Source of the DNA: Sphingorhabdus sp. YGSMI21
GTDB taxonomy: Bacteria > Pseudomonadota > Alphaproteobacteria > Sphingomonadales > Sphingomonadaceae
Assembly: GCF_002776575.1 (NCBI RefSeq)
Contig: NZ_CP022548.1
Coordinates: forward strand, 1,627,001 to 1,691,000
Length of the DNA stretch: 64,000 bases
Direction: 5' to 3'
In this document: piece by piece, positions 8,426-15,572 of the stretch
Numbering within the stretch: position 1 is the first letter of the stretch
How the letters are laid out: every line of letters begins with the position of its first letter
Program-made: the position numbers and the translations under genes
The notes under the pieces: generated by a model
What the model saw: the letters and a program-made list of their open reading frames with translations, nothing else
Told to the model about the DNA's origin: nothing
Database searches by the model: none

Positions 8426-9949
8426 ATGGTATTGGCAGATCCCAAGGCACCGGTGCTGATCGGTGTCGGCGAGGCAAGCGGCGCGAAACTGAAGCAATCG
8501 CAAGGGCTTGAATGGCCATCGACGGTCGACCTGGCGTCGGCGGCGATCGGGGAAGCGCTGGCCGATAGCGGCGCTGGCGAAAAACTGGCCGCGTCGATCG
8601 ACTGCCTGCTCTCGATTCGCCTGTTCCACGACAGCGGTCTGCCGCATGATTTCGGCTCGCCAGAGAATCACCCGGAAGCGGTGGCCACGGCTGCCGGTCT
8701 CGATCCCGCGCATCTGCTCTATGGCGATGTCGGCGGCCAGAGCCCGCAGAAACATCTCAACAAGCTCGCCTGTCAGGTGCATGACGGCGAATATAAGGCG
8801 GTGGTCCTGTCGAGCGCCGAGAATATGGGCACCGTCAAACGGGCGCGGCGCAGCGGTCATGAGCTGGACTGGAACCAGCCGGCGACCCGCGACATGACCG
8901 ACCTGATCACGACCGAAGACAAGATGCTGACCGCCTATGAATGGCGGCAGGGGATCATCAACATGCCGATGGCTTACGGCATTGTCGAAAACGCCCGCCG
9001 CGCGCGGCTCGGCATGGACCGTGACAGCTATGCGCAGAGCATGGCCGAACTGTGGGAGGCCTTTGCCGGCGTGTCGCTGACGCGCGAACATGCCCAATTT
9101 GCCCGCGACTGGACGGCGGAAGAATTGCTGGCCGATGATCATGGCAATTACCGGCTCAACGATCCCTATCGCCGCTGGATGGTGGCGCAGGATGCGGTCG
9201 AACTGGGCGCGGCGGTGATATTGACCACGGCTGGTCATGCTGCCGAACTCGGCATAGCCGAAGACAAGATGATCTATCTGCATAGCGGCGCCGACGCGAG
9301 CGTGCCGTTGATGAGCCTGCAGGACGACCTGTCCGTTTCGCCGGCGATGCAGGTCGCTTTTCCCAAGGCACTGGAACTGGCGGAAGTGGAAGCCGGGGAT
9401 CTCGGCCCGATCGATATTTACAGCTGTTTCCCCGTTGCCGTCTCGCTGGCGATGGACGCGCTCGGTTCACCAGATCGCTCGCTGGCTTCCTATACGCTCA
9501 CCGGTGGCCTCAGCTTCTTTGGCGGGCCTGGCAACAGCTACAGCGCCCACGGCATGGTCGCGCTGGTCCAGGCGTTGCGCAAGGATGGCAGCAAGCCGGG
9601 GATGATCTCTGCCAATGGCGGCGTGATCAACAAGGAATCGGTCGGCATTTATGCGGCACAGCCGGTTGCCGGGGGCTGGTCCCCCGACCGGATCGCGGCG
9701 CCGGTGCGTATCCCGAAACCCGACCATGTCAAAGCGGACCATTTCTTCAGCGGCAAGGGCGTGATCAAAAGCTATGCCATGCCTTATGGCAAGGCCAGCC
9801 GCGGCGCGGCGAGCGTGTGGCTGGAGGACGGGCAAGGCTTGCCCGCCATCGGAATCCTGCCCGATGCACCGGAAGATACCGACCTGATCGGCCTGGCGGT
9901 GGATGTTGTCACTGCTGATGATCGCAATATCGCGAAACTCAGCGGATAG
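8426..9949 (+). CDS. Thiolase-fold acetyl-CoA acetyltransferase-like protein
   Basis: 507 aa, longer than the roughly 390-aa thiolase core. Thiolase-superfamily features: [11 protein letters not shown] start, [17 protein letters not shown], and [20 protein letters not shown], where the catalytic His of SCP-2-type thiolases lies. The N-terminal nucleophile region reads [18 protein letters not shown] and shows no Cys at the expected place, so classical thiolysis is doubtful. A C-terminal OB-like extension follows. It may have a thiolase-related lyase or non-catalytic role in the same acyl-CoA pathway. It overlaps the convergent cysteine synthase gene by 11 bases. Confidence 0.75.
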   Translation: MVLADPKAPVLIGVGEASGAKLKQSQGLEWPSTVDLASAAIGEALADSGAGEKLAASIDCLLSIRLFHDSGLPHDFGSPENHPEAVATAAGLDPAHLLYGDVGGQSPQKHLNKLACQVHDGEYKAVVLSSAENMGTVKRARRSGHELDWNQPATRDMTDLITTEDKMLTAYEWRQGIINMPMAYGIVENARRARLGMDRDSYAQSMAELWEAFAGVSLTREHAQFARDWTAEELLADDHGNYRLNDPYRRWMVAQDAVELGAAVILTTAGHAAELGIAEDKMIYLHSGADASVPLMSLQDDLSVSPAMQVAFPKALELAEVEAGDLGPIDIYSCFPVAVSLAMDALGSPDRSLASYTLTGGLSFFGGPGNSYSAHGMVALVQALRKDGSKPGMISANGGVINKESVGIYAAQPVAGGWSPDRIAAPVRIPKPDHVKADHFFSGKGVIKSYAMPYGKASRGAASVWLEDGQGLPAIGILPDAPEDTDLIGLAVDVVTADDRNIAKLSG

Positions 9950-10976
9950 TCTGCATATCCAGCAGCTCGATTTGCGGGGTTAGATAGCCGTCGCGGCAGG
10001 GTTCTTCCTTCGCCAGATCGGTCGACAGATATTTGCTGTTGCTGTCCGGGAACACGGTCGCCACGGCGCGCATTTCCGCGCCGGTGGCCGCGTCCTGCGC
10101 GAGGGCGCAGCGGACCGCGGCGATCAGATTGCCGCCGCTCGAAATGCCGACGCCAAGCCCGAGCTGCTTGCACAGTTTCTGCGCCATCAGGATGGAATCG
10201 CCATCGTTCACGCCGATCACGGCATCGACCTGATCGAGCTTTACGATTTCCGGGATAAATTCGTCGGACACGCCCTGGATGCGATGGTGGCCGACCTTGT
10301 GGCCGGTCGACAGGGTGGGCGATTCGACCGGCTCGACCGGATGGACCGATATGCGGGCGTCGCGTTCTTTCAGGAAACGCCCGACGCCCATCACCGTGCC
10401 GCCGGTGCCGACGCCGGCGACAAAACCGCCGATCTGTCCGCCGTCCTGCGTGACCTGGTTCCAGATTTCCGGCGCGGTGCCCTGGCAATGGGCGCTGCAA
10501 TTATCCTCGTTGGAAAATTGGCGCGGCAGAAACGCGCCTGCGTTTTTGCCCAATGCCTCGGCCATCGCGATGGAACCGAGAAAACCGCCTTCCTCCTTGG
10601 AGACCAGCCGGATCTCTGCGCCATGGCTGGCGAGAATCGCGCGGCGCTCCACGCTCATCCAGTCGGGCATGAAGATGGTCACCGGGTGACCGAGCGCGGT
10701 CCCGAGCGCCGCTATCGCGATTCCGGCATTGCCGCTGGTCGCCTCGGCAATCCGCTGACCGGGCTTCAGCGCGCCCGAGCGCGTCGCGTTGCGGAGAATG
10801 TTGAGCGCCATCCGGTCCTTGATGCTGCCGGAGAAATTATACATTTCAGCCTTGGCATAGACGGTGATGTCCTTCCCTTCGCAACGGAGTTTGATGCGCA
10901 GCATCGGTGTGTTGCCGATCAGTCCGGCAAGGCAGTGAAATTTATCGTCTGATGTGCGGCCGACGCGGTCGAGCAT
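9939..10976 (-). CDS. PLP-dependent cysteine synthase-like enzyme
   Basis: 345 aa fold-type II PLP enzyme of the O-acetylserine sulfhydrylase / cystathionine beta-synthase group. [10 protein letters not shown] opens the domain; the PLP lysine is in [22 protein letters not shown] binds the substrate carboxylate; [20 protein letters not shown] is the phosphate-binding loop; GISSGGNL lies near the C terminus. AGGAGG precedes the ATG. It diverges from an Lrp regulator 103 bases away, which suggests Lrp control. Whether it makes cysteine or degrades an amino acid cannot be told. Confidence 0.85.
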   Translation of the reverse strand: MLDRVGRTSDDKFHCLAGLIGNTPMLRIKLRCEGKDITVYAKAEMYNFSGSIKDRMALNILRNATRSGALKPGQRIAEATSGNAGIAIAALGTALGHPVTIFMPDWMSVERRAILASHGAEIRLVSKEEGGFLGSIAMAEALGKNAGAFLPRQFSNEDNCSAHCQGTAPEIWNQVTQDGGQIGGFVAGVGTGGTVMGVGRFLKERDARISVHPVEPVESPTLSTGHKVGHHRIQGVSDEFIPEIVKLDQVDAVIGVNDGDSILMAQKLCKQLGLGVGISSGGNLIAAVRCALAQDAATGAEMRAVATVFPDSNSKYLSTDLAKEEPCRDGYLTPQIELLDMQTIR

Positions 10977-11079
10977 ATGGGGGCCTCCTTGAACAAGACC
11001 CTCTTATGGACAGGCAAATGACAAATATCTTTGCCAAAAATCCTTTGAAGCGGCAGTGTATCGTGATAAAATTCTATAA

Positions 11080-11550
11080 ATGACCGAAAACGTAAAAAAT
11101 ATTGATGATAATGACCGAAATATCCTGAAAGCCTTGCAGCGGGACGCAAGCCTGTCGCTGGAAAATCTCGCGGCGCAGCTCAGCCTGTCGACCAACGCCT
11201 GTTGGCGGCGGATCAAGCGGATGGAGGCGGACGGCATCATCGCCCGCCGGGTCGCGATCGTCGATCCGGAAGCGGTCGGCCTGAACATGACTGTGTTTGT
11301 CGCCGTACGCACCAGCGACCATAGCGACAAATGGCTGACAAAATTCGCCGCTGCCGCCTCTTCGATCGAGGAGGTGGTCGAATTCTACCGGATGGCGGGC
11401 GAGGTCGACTATATGCTCAAGCTGCTGGTGCGTGATGTCGCCGATTATGACCGGGTGTACAAGAAACTGATCAAGGCGGTGCCCTTGTCCGACGTGTCGG
11501 CGAGCTTCGCGATGGAGCGGATCAAATATGAGACGGCGGTACCGGTGTGA
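11080..11550 (+). CDS. Lrp/AsnC-family regulator
   Basis: 156 aa. N-terminal HTH (NILKALQRDASLSLENLAAQ, then LSTNACWRRIKRMEADGII) and C-terminal RAM ligand/oligomer domain (GLNMTVFVAV, EFYRMAGEVDYMLKLLVRDV). It diverges from the cysteine synthase-like gene and originally faced the FAA hydrolase of tyrosine catabolism; amino-acid-responsive control of either is plausible. The last 209 bp recur, complete or truncated, at 12632, 13918 and 14815, each copy next to different cargo. The resident gene itself is intact. Confidence 0.92.
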   Translation: MTENVKNIDDNDRNILKALQRDASLSLENLAAQLSLSTNACWRRIKRMEADGIIARRVAIVDPEAVGLNMTVFVAVRTSDHSDKWLTKFAAAASSIEEVVEFYRMAGEVDYMLKLLVRDVADYDRVYKKLIKAVPLSDVSASFAMERIKYETAVPV

Positions 11551-11591
11551 GGGTTCGTCGCGTCATGTCCGGGGATCTGCTGCAATAATGC

Positions 11592-11612
11592 TGGCGTCCG
11601 CTTTCGGACGCA
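11592..11612. repeat. GCGTCCG/CGGACGC hairpin after lrp
   Basis: GCGTCCG-CTTT-CGGACGC is a compact hairpin about 40 bases after the lrp stop. It shares the GTCCGCTTTCGG core of the longer TGTCCG element that follows the island cargo genes. No T-run on either side argues against a standard terminator. Confidence 0.5.
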
Positions 11613-11636
11613 AAAAATCCTCGCTACCGCATCCGC

Positions 11637-12536
11637 TTATTCCCGTGGCGAACATATCGCGACCCGCTGGCTACGCTGGTCAATCGCGATCCTGTATTTC
11701 TGCAACAGCTTGCCACCGACGAGCAGTTCGGGAAAGCGGTCGGAAACGCGGATATCGACATCGCTCTCATGCGCGGCGCCGATCCGCACGGGTCCGCGAA
11801 GGGTCGCGCGATGGGTTTCGATCACCGTATTGGTGAGTCTGCCTTTCCCTGCCGTTTCAAGCGGGCTGGCGGCGACCTGATCATATAATGTCTTTGGCAG
11901 GACGAGGAAGATATTGGCGCCGCTATCGAGATTGCCGGTGGTCTCGATGTCGCCGATCGACACGGGCACGCGGAAAGGGCGCGTATAGGATAGGGCTCCC
12001 GGCGCATCGGGCTTTATCATTTGCTTCCGGCTGAAAGACAGGGTCCGGGACGGGAAGTCGATGATCAGCAAGCCGTCGGCAAAAAACTCGCGGCCGATAA
12101 TGCCTGAAATCGCCGCTTCGGGGGGTCCCTTGCTGCTATAATCCCGCGTTATGACGTCGAGATCCTTGCGCACAAAGCCGCCTATTTCAAGCGAGTCAAA
12201 ACGGGTCATATCGACCGTCGCAACATTCACCCCGTCGCTGGTTTCGGTGGTCTGGATGATCGGTAAGCTGAGCGCTTTCGTCAGACTGGCGTCGGCGCGT
12301 CCCATGCCGCTGGCACCGGTATCGACCGCAAATGTGTGATAGTTGCCGCCGTTCACCCGCGCCTGCACATAAACACGGCCCTGCACGATCTCAAATGGGA
12401 CGTTGATCAGCGCATCCTCTTGCGGAATTGTTACTGTGCTGCAGGCATCCCGTTCGATTGCGGAAACAATATCAGGACTATGCACACAACCGGCGAGAGC
12501 AGCGAGCGCCAGGGCGATCGGAAATTTATCTGTCAT
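11637..12536 (-). CDS. Retropepsin-like aspartyl protease, predicted lipoprotein
   Basis: 299 aa. The N terminus ends in a lipobox-like LAALAGC, so the protein is probably membrane-anchored in the periplasm. Two pepsin-type lobes are visible: FAVDTGASGM near residue 90 and GNLDSGANIF near residue 208, giving the two catalytic Asp residues of a bilobed single-chain enzyme. ISGIIGREFF and VGGKLLQKYRIAID match the hydrophobic-Gly motif of each lobe. It is first cargo of the lrp-FAH island and the only one on the minus strand. Substrate unknown. Confidence 0.75.
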   Translation of the reverse strand: MTDKFPIALALAALAGCVHSPDIVSAIERDACSTVTIPQEDALINVPFEIVQGRVYVQARVNGGNYHTFAVDTGASGMGRADASLTKALSLPIIQTTETSDGVNVATVDMTRFDSLEIGGFVRKDLDVITRDYSSKGPPEAAISGIIGREFFADGLLIIDFPSRTLSFSRKQMIKPDAPGALSYTRPFRVPVSIGDIETTGNLDSGANIFLVLPKTLYDQVAASPLETAGKGRLTNTVIETHRATLRGPVRIGAAHESDVDIRVSDRFPELLVGGKLLQKYRIAIDQRSQRVAICSPRE

Positions 12537-12631
12537 ACTGTATTATTGCACTAAGGCGCGTTGGCGGTCAAGGCGGTGTGTATCGGCGTGCTCCGACCTG
12601 TGCTTGGCGTCCGCTACTCAATCAATATAGC

Positions 12632-12840
12632 AATTCGCCGCCGCTGCTTCGGCAATCGAGGAAGTGGCCGAATTCTACCGGATGGCCGGCGAGGTCGACT
12701 ATATGCTCAAACCGCTGGTCCGCGATGTCGCCGACTATGACCGGGTGTACAAGAAACTGATCAAGGCAGTACCCCTGTCCGACGTGTCGGCGAGCTTTGC
12801 GATGGAGCGGATCAAATATGAGACGGCGGTGCCGGTTTGA
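12632..12840 (+). pseudogene. Partial copy 1 of the lrp 3' end (69 codons plus stop)
   Basis: Collinear with 11342-11550 over exactly 209 bases with no indel and the same stop codon. By my count 19 codons differ from the resident gene, 16 of them synonymous; the three replacements are Ser to Ala, Val to Ala and Leu to Pro. The HTH half is absent and no start is evident, so it is not a working gene. The synonymous bias says it diverged inside a functional lrp elsewhere and was then imported. Confidence 0.9.
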
Positions 12841-12954
12841 GGGGACTGGGTAACGCTAGTGTCCGTTATGGGCGCAAAAGGGGACTTTGAAACCCATTTG
12901 ATTCCCAATACAATCGCAGGTATCCGAGATCACTCCTCAGTTAGATTGCTATCC

Positions 12955-13236
12955 ATGGAAAAATACACAGTTACATTTGAAGATGAGGTGATCCGCAAGG
13001 AACAAATCTTTGAAGGTATCACTGACGTTGTAAAACTTGGTTTTTCTGGGATCAGCAACTGGGATGCTTTTGACGAACTGATTTTTGAAAATTTAGAAGC
13101 CAGAGACATACAGATAGTAGTCAATCACGAGTCAACCTTACGATTGCCCGCCAGAGATTTGGAAATATATCTCGACCTAAGGTCCGAGTTATCACTGAAA
13201 TTTGGCGACAAAATCCAGTTTAATTTCAGTCAATGA
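12955..13236 (+). CDS. Barstar-like small protein (orphan immunity candidate)
   Basis: 93 aa from ATG 12955 (MEKYTVTFEDEV); earlier in-frame starts at 12859/12868 would read through repeat sequence and look unlikely. The order beta strand, helix (KEQIFEGITDVVKLGF), GISNWDAFDELIFE, strand IQIVVNHEST, and a final helix (ARDLEIYLDLRSEL) resembles barstar, whose hallmark is an NWDALxDxL segment before a buried strand. Barstars inhibit barnase-type RNases. No barnase is nearby. The gene is visibly AT-richer than its chromosomal neighbours and is followed by a TGTCCG element 12 bases after its stop. The family call is by eye. Confidence 0.55.
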   Translation: MEKYTVTFEDEVIRKEQIFEGITDVVKLGFSGISNWDAFDELIFENLEARDIQIVVNHESTLRLPARDLEIYLDLRSELSLKFGDKIQFNFSQ

Positions 13237-13248
13237 TGTTTGTTACCC

Positions 13249-13274
13249 AATGTCCGTTTTCGGGATATTGCGGA
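13249..13274. repeat. 26-bp TGTCCG...CGGACA element
   Basis: TGTCCG and CGGACA arms enclose a 14-base centre containing TTTTCGGGATATTG. It starts 12 bases after the barstar-like stop codon and separates it from the next small gene. An almost identical element is at 34285-34310. Confidence 0.8.
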
Positions 13275-13327
13275 CAATTACCAATCAAATCATTGAACAA
13301 CCGTTTCGTTTCAAATAGCAAGACGCA

Positions 13328-13708
13328 ATGACATCCGTACCGGTATCAGCAGAAACCTCAGTTGAACGGCCGATTCCAACCTTGTGGCGCGAGGGGCTGC
13401 AAGCGTTCGCTGATTTGTATACGGTGGGTGCAACGTCCGAAGCCAACGAACTCTTCATATTTGCTATAGTTGACGAGGATACCAGAGAAATCAACAAGAC
13501 GAATATCGCTGACTATCCTGATAGTTTAGGTTCTTTGACCAGCCAGTCCTGGGAAACATCGATTTGCGTGTGGGAAGATGGGCATTGGACCGTCTTGATC
13601 GACCTTTGCGATGGCTTTGGCGATGTTACAGATCTTGTCCTTCACATGACGATTTACGAGCAAGGCGCCAACTACAAAGTAATACCCGGTCTGATTTACG
13701 TTCCTTGA
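13328..13708 (+). CDS. Small hypothetical protein, immunity-like
   Basis: 126 aa, acidic, no signal peptide or membrane segment. The C-terminal half has Trp-rich strands (SWETSICVWEDGHWTVLIDL) followed by GFGDVTDLVLHMTIYE, a pattern that recalls DUF7668-type and other small immunity-like proteins; I am not certain of the family. Same orientation and AT-rich composition as the barstar-like gene before it. Followed after about 20 bases by a TGTCCG element. Function unknown. Confidence 0.55.
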   Translation: MTSVPVSAETSVERPIPTLWREGLQAFADLYTVGATSEANELFIFAIVDEDTREINKTNIADYPDSLGSLTSQSWETSICVWEDGHWTVLIDLCDGFGDVTDLVLHMTIYEQGANYKVIPGLIYVP

Positions 13709-13728
13709 ATGTGAAACTTCGAAAAACT

Positions 13729-13753
13729 AATGTCCGATTTCGAAAAAAGCCGA
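13729..13753. repeat. Degenerate TGTCCG...CCGACA element
   Basis: TGTCCGATTTCG then an A-rich centre and CCGACA, 25 bases. It lies 20 bases after the stop of the preceding small gene and directly before a copy of the FAA hydrolase 3' end. Confidence 0.6.
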
Positions 13754-13771
13754 CACCAAATCACCGAACAG

Positions 13772-13913
13772 CCAACCCCATCAAACGGCCACAACCTCCT
13801 GCCGGATCGCGCCAAAGATCGAATGACCGTCCGCATCCAGCATCTGGATTTGACGATGCAGCTATAGCCGAGGTCGCCTTCGGGCCCCTGATTGGATACG
13901 GTGCCGGAACCGA
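13772..13913 (-). pseudogene. Partial copy 1 of the FAA hydrolase 3' end, with internal deletions
   Basis: Matches the 3' end of the FAA hydrolase gene (from about 15566 into the coding region) but lacks two internal stretches: one after CATCTGGATT and one after GTCGCCTTCGG. It ends near GTGCCGGAACCGA, where it joins an lrp 3' fragment. No function expected; it is a recombination scar. Confidence 0.85.
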
Positions 13914-13917
13914 AATT

Positions 13918-14049
13918 AAGCTGTTGGTCCGCGATGTCGCCGATTATGACCGGGTCTACAAGAAACTGATCAAAGCGGTGCCCTTGTCCGACGTGTCGGC
14001 GAGCTTCGCGATGGAGCGGATTAAGTATGAGACGGCGGTGTCGGTTTGA
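13918..14049 (+). pseudogene. Partial copy 2 of the lrp 3' end (43 codons plus stop)
   Basis: Begins at AAGCTGTTGGTCCGC, corresponding to LLVRDVADYD of the RAM domain, and runs to the stop codon. The reading frame is kept. The left breakpoint at AGCTG is the same lrp position as in copy 3, although the FAH partner breakpoints differ. Confidence 0.88.
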
Positions 14050-14116
14050 AAGCCCCTGCATGATGTCGAGTCACTTCTTCCATTTGCAAATGACTTAGTG
14101 GTCGCTATTCTTCTGC

Positions 14117-14581
14117 ATGATGATGGATGAAAAGCTGCGGGGTGGATCACTATGGGTTGCTATTATGGCAGCTACGCTTGCGCTTGTTTCTGTTTTTTCG
14201 TCAGTCGCGCGTGAAATATTCATTCAGCCAGTGCTATATACCACTATTGCAGCTGTATTTGTGCTCTTCATGCGAATAATTTCCTGCAAGGCATACCGCA
14301 GCGGCATTGATAACATTGATTTGGCAATGCAGGGGACTGATCCATGGCCGGGTCGCTGGAAAAAACTGTCTGATCCCGAATGGGGGCTTTTTGGAAGAAA
14401 TTGTGGCACGCCCTTGATCCTGAAGGTCAGAGCTATCTTGTTTTTGGGAAGTATTCCTGTCGCCTTTATGCAAAACTGGCTAGGTCCAGAGATATTCTAT
14501 CTCTGGTTTGCAGCTACGCTTCTAAGCCTGGAACTCAGTTTGATGTACGCCGCGCTACATGGAACAAGCGAAGAAATCTAA
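14117..14581 (+). CDS. Hypothetical integral membrane protein, island cargo
   Basis: 154 aa. Four hydrophobic segments: about residues 10-28 (LWVAIMAATLALVSVFSS), 36-54 (PVLYTTIAAVFVLFM), 102-118 (ILKVRAILFLGSIPVAF) and 124-146 (IFYLWFAATLLSLELSLMY). The loop between the second and third is polar and Trp-rich (DPWPGRWKKLSDPEWG). Three ATGs (14117, 14120, 14123) could serve as start. AT-richer than the chromosome. No family recognised; its position in the island suggests an accessory function. Confidence 0.6.
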   Translation: MMMDEKLRGGSLWVAIMAATLALVSVFSSVAREIFIQPVLYTTIAAVFVLFMRIISCKAYRSGIDNIDLAMQGTDPWPGRWKKLSDPEWGLFGRNCGTPLILKVRAILFLGSIPVAFMQNWLGPEIFYLWFAATLLSLELSLMYAALHGTSEEI

Positions 14582-14582
14582 G

Positions 14583-14607
14583 GCCCGCTTCCGAGATTTG
14601 CGTACAC
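14583..14607. repeat. Degenerate TGTCCG-type element
   Basis: Reads GCCCGCTTCCGAGATTTGCGTACA, a diverged form of the 26-bp element at 13249, immediately after the stop codon of the membrane-protein gene. The match is by eye and weaker than the others. Confidence 0.4.
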
Positions 14608-14651
14608 CAAAGTCCTTGGACAATCACTAAACTCCCGCATCAAACGGAAAA

Positions 14652-14814
14652 ACCAACCCCATCAAACCGCCACAACCTCCTGCCGGATCGCGCCGCAGAT
14701 CGAATGGCCATCCGCATCCAGCATCTGGATTTTCACCGTATCGCCCGCTGACATAAATGGCGTTTTGGGCGCGCCGTCGTTTGTCGTTTCGATCATCCGG
14801 ATTTCGGCGATGCA
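14652..14814 (-). pseudogene. Partial copy 2 of the FAA hydrolase 3' end
   Basis: Collinear with about 15566-15722 of the FAA hydrolase gene, including its stop codon, without the internal deletions of copy 1. Many third-position differences are present. It ends at ATTTCGGCGATGCA and passes directly into lrp sequence at CAGCTGCTGGTCC. Confidence 0.88.
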
Positions 14815-14919
14815 ACAGCTGCTGGTCCGTGATGTCGTCGACTATGACCGGGTGTACAAGAAGCTGATCAAGGCGGTGCCCTTGTCCGACGTGTTAGCGA
14901 GCTTCGCGATGGAGCGGAT
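14815..14919 (+). pseudogene. Partial copy 3 of the lrp 3' end, truncated at both ends
   Basis: Starts at the same lrp position as copy 2 (AGCTGCTGGTCC) and follows the RAM-domain sequence to ATGGAGCGGAT, then diverges about 30 bases before the lrp stop. One replacement (Ser to Leu at VLASF) is visible. The following 80 bases up to the next gene show nothing recognisable. Confidence 0.88.
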
Positions 14920-14998
14920 AGCTTCATGGCTGTTGACAAATGTTACTCGGCTAACACAATCTGCGTCTTGTTTACTGATGGAGTTTTTGTTTTGATAA

Positions 14999-15505
14999 AT
15001 GGCCAGCGTGATAACTAGAATCTGGCGGGCGCTGGCTCAACCGTTCGCGGTAGCAAATTGCGTGGAGGCCTGTTGTGAGGATGACGTCGAATTGGCAAAA
15101 AAATACTACTCGCAGTTTGAAGAGAGCATTGAGGCACGACATTTAGCTTTGGGTGGTCGAATAAGGCTACTGGAACGCGACTATGAGGGAGCGAGACGTT
15201 ATTTTGAGAAGGCCGCACGCTCAGTATCTCAAAAGAGAAACAAGCGTCACAGATACGTATGGGAATATTGTAGTTTTTACCTCAGCCTTATGAACAAGGA
15301 TGGAATGCACGAACGGCATCGCGACGCTGCACTTAGCTTAAAGCCAACCAGAACTCTGTTCCGTATGTTGCCGCTTGCACTGAAAGACTGGCAACAGTCG
15401 CATGATGCGTCCGCTCCGAATCCACCCACCAATTTCGATTACGTGCCATCTAAATCAAACTATTCAGTGGACGTGTCCATAAAATTCAAATCGGATGATC
15501 ATTGA
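14999..15505 (+). CDS. TPR-like hypothetical protein, island cargo
   Basis: 168 aa, predicted cytoplasmic. Helical hairpins with TPR-like spacing: VELAKKYYSQFEESIEARHL, then ARHLALGGRIRLLERDYEGA with RRYFEKAARSV, the A-x-x-Y-F-x-x-A signature of tetratricopeptide repeats. A low-complexity polar tail follows (about residue 135 onward). No known family assigned. Visibly AT-rich with rare codons for this chromosome. Its stop is followed 13 bases later by a TGTCCG-type element and then the resident FAA hydrolase. Confidence 0.55.
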   Translation: MASVITRIWRALAQPFAVANCVEACCEDDVELAKKYYSQFEESIEARHLALGGRIRLLERDYEGARRYFEKAARSVSQKRNKRHRYVWEYCSFYLSLMNKDGMHERHRDAALSLKPTRTLFRMLPLALKDWQQSHDASAPNPPTNFDYVPSKSNYSVDVSIKFKSDDH

Positions 15506-15518
15506 TTTTTGCTCTAGT

Positions 15519-15544
15519 GCCCAATTGCGGGTTACAGCGAACAC
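15519..15544. repeat. Diverged 26-bp TGTCCG-type element
   Basis: Reads TGCCCAATTGCGGG then TTACAGCGAACA; 18 of 26 positions agree by eye with the TGTCCGCTTTCGGG... form at 34285. It lies between the TPR-like gene and the FAA hydrolase stop codon, the same relative position as the elements before the two FAH fragments. Confidence 0.5.
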
Positions 15545-15572
15545 CCAATTCACCCGCGAATAACCAACCCCA

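Noticed and set aside
13249..15544. Classical integron cassette array
   Set aside because: The 26-bp elements lack attC R'/R'' boxes (RYYYAAC/GTTRRRY) and usual length, and no intI-like integrase gene is in the window.
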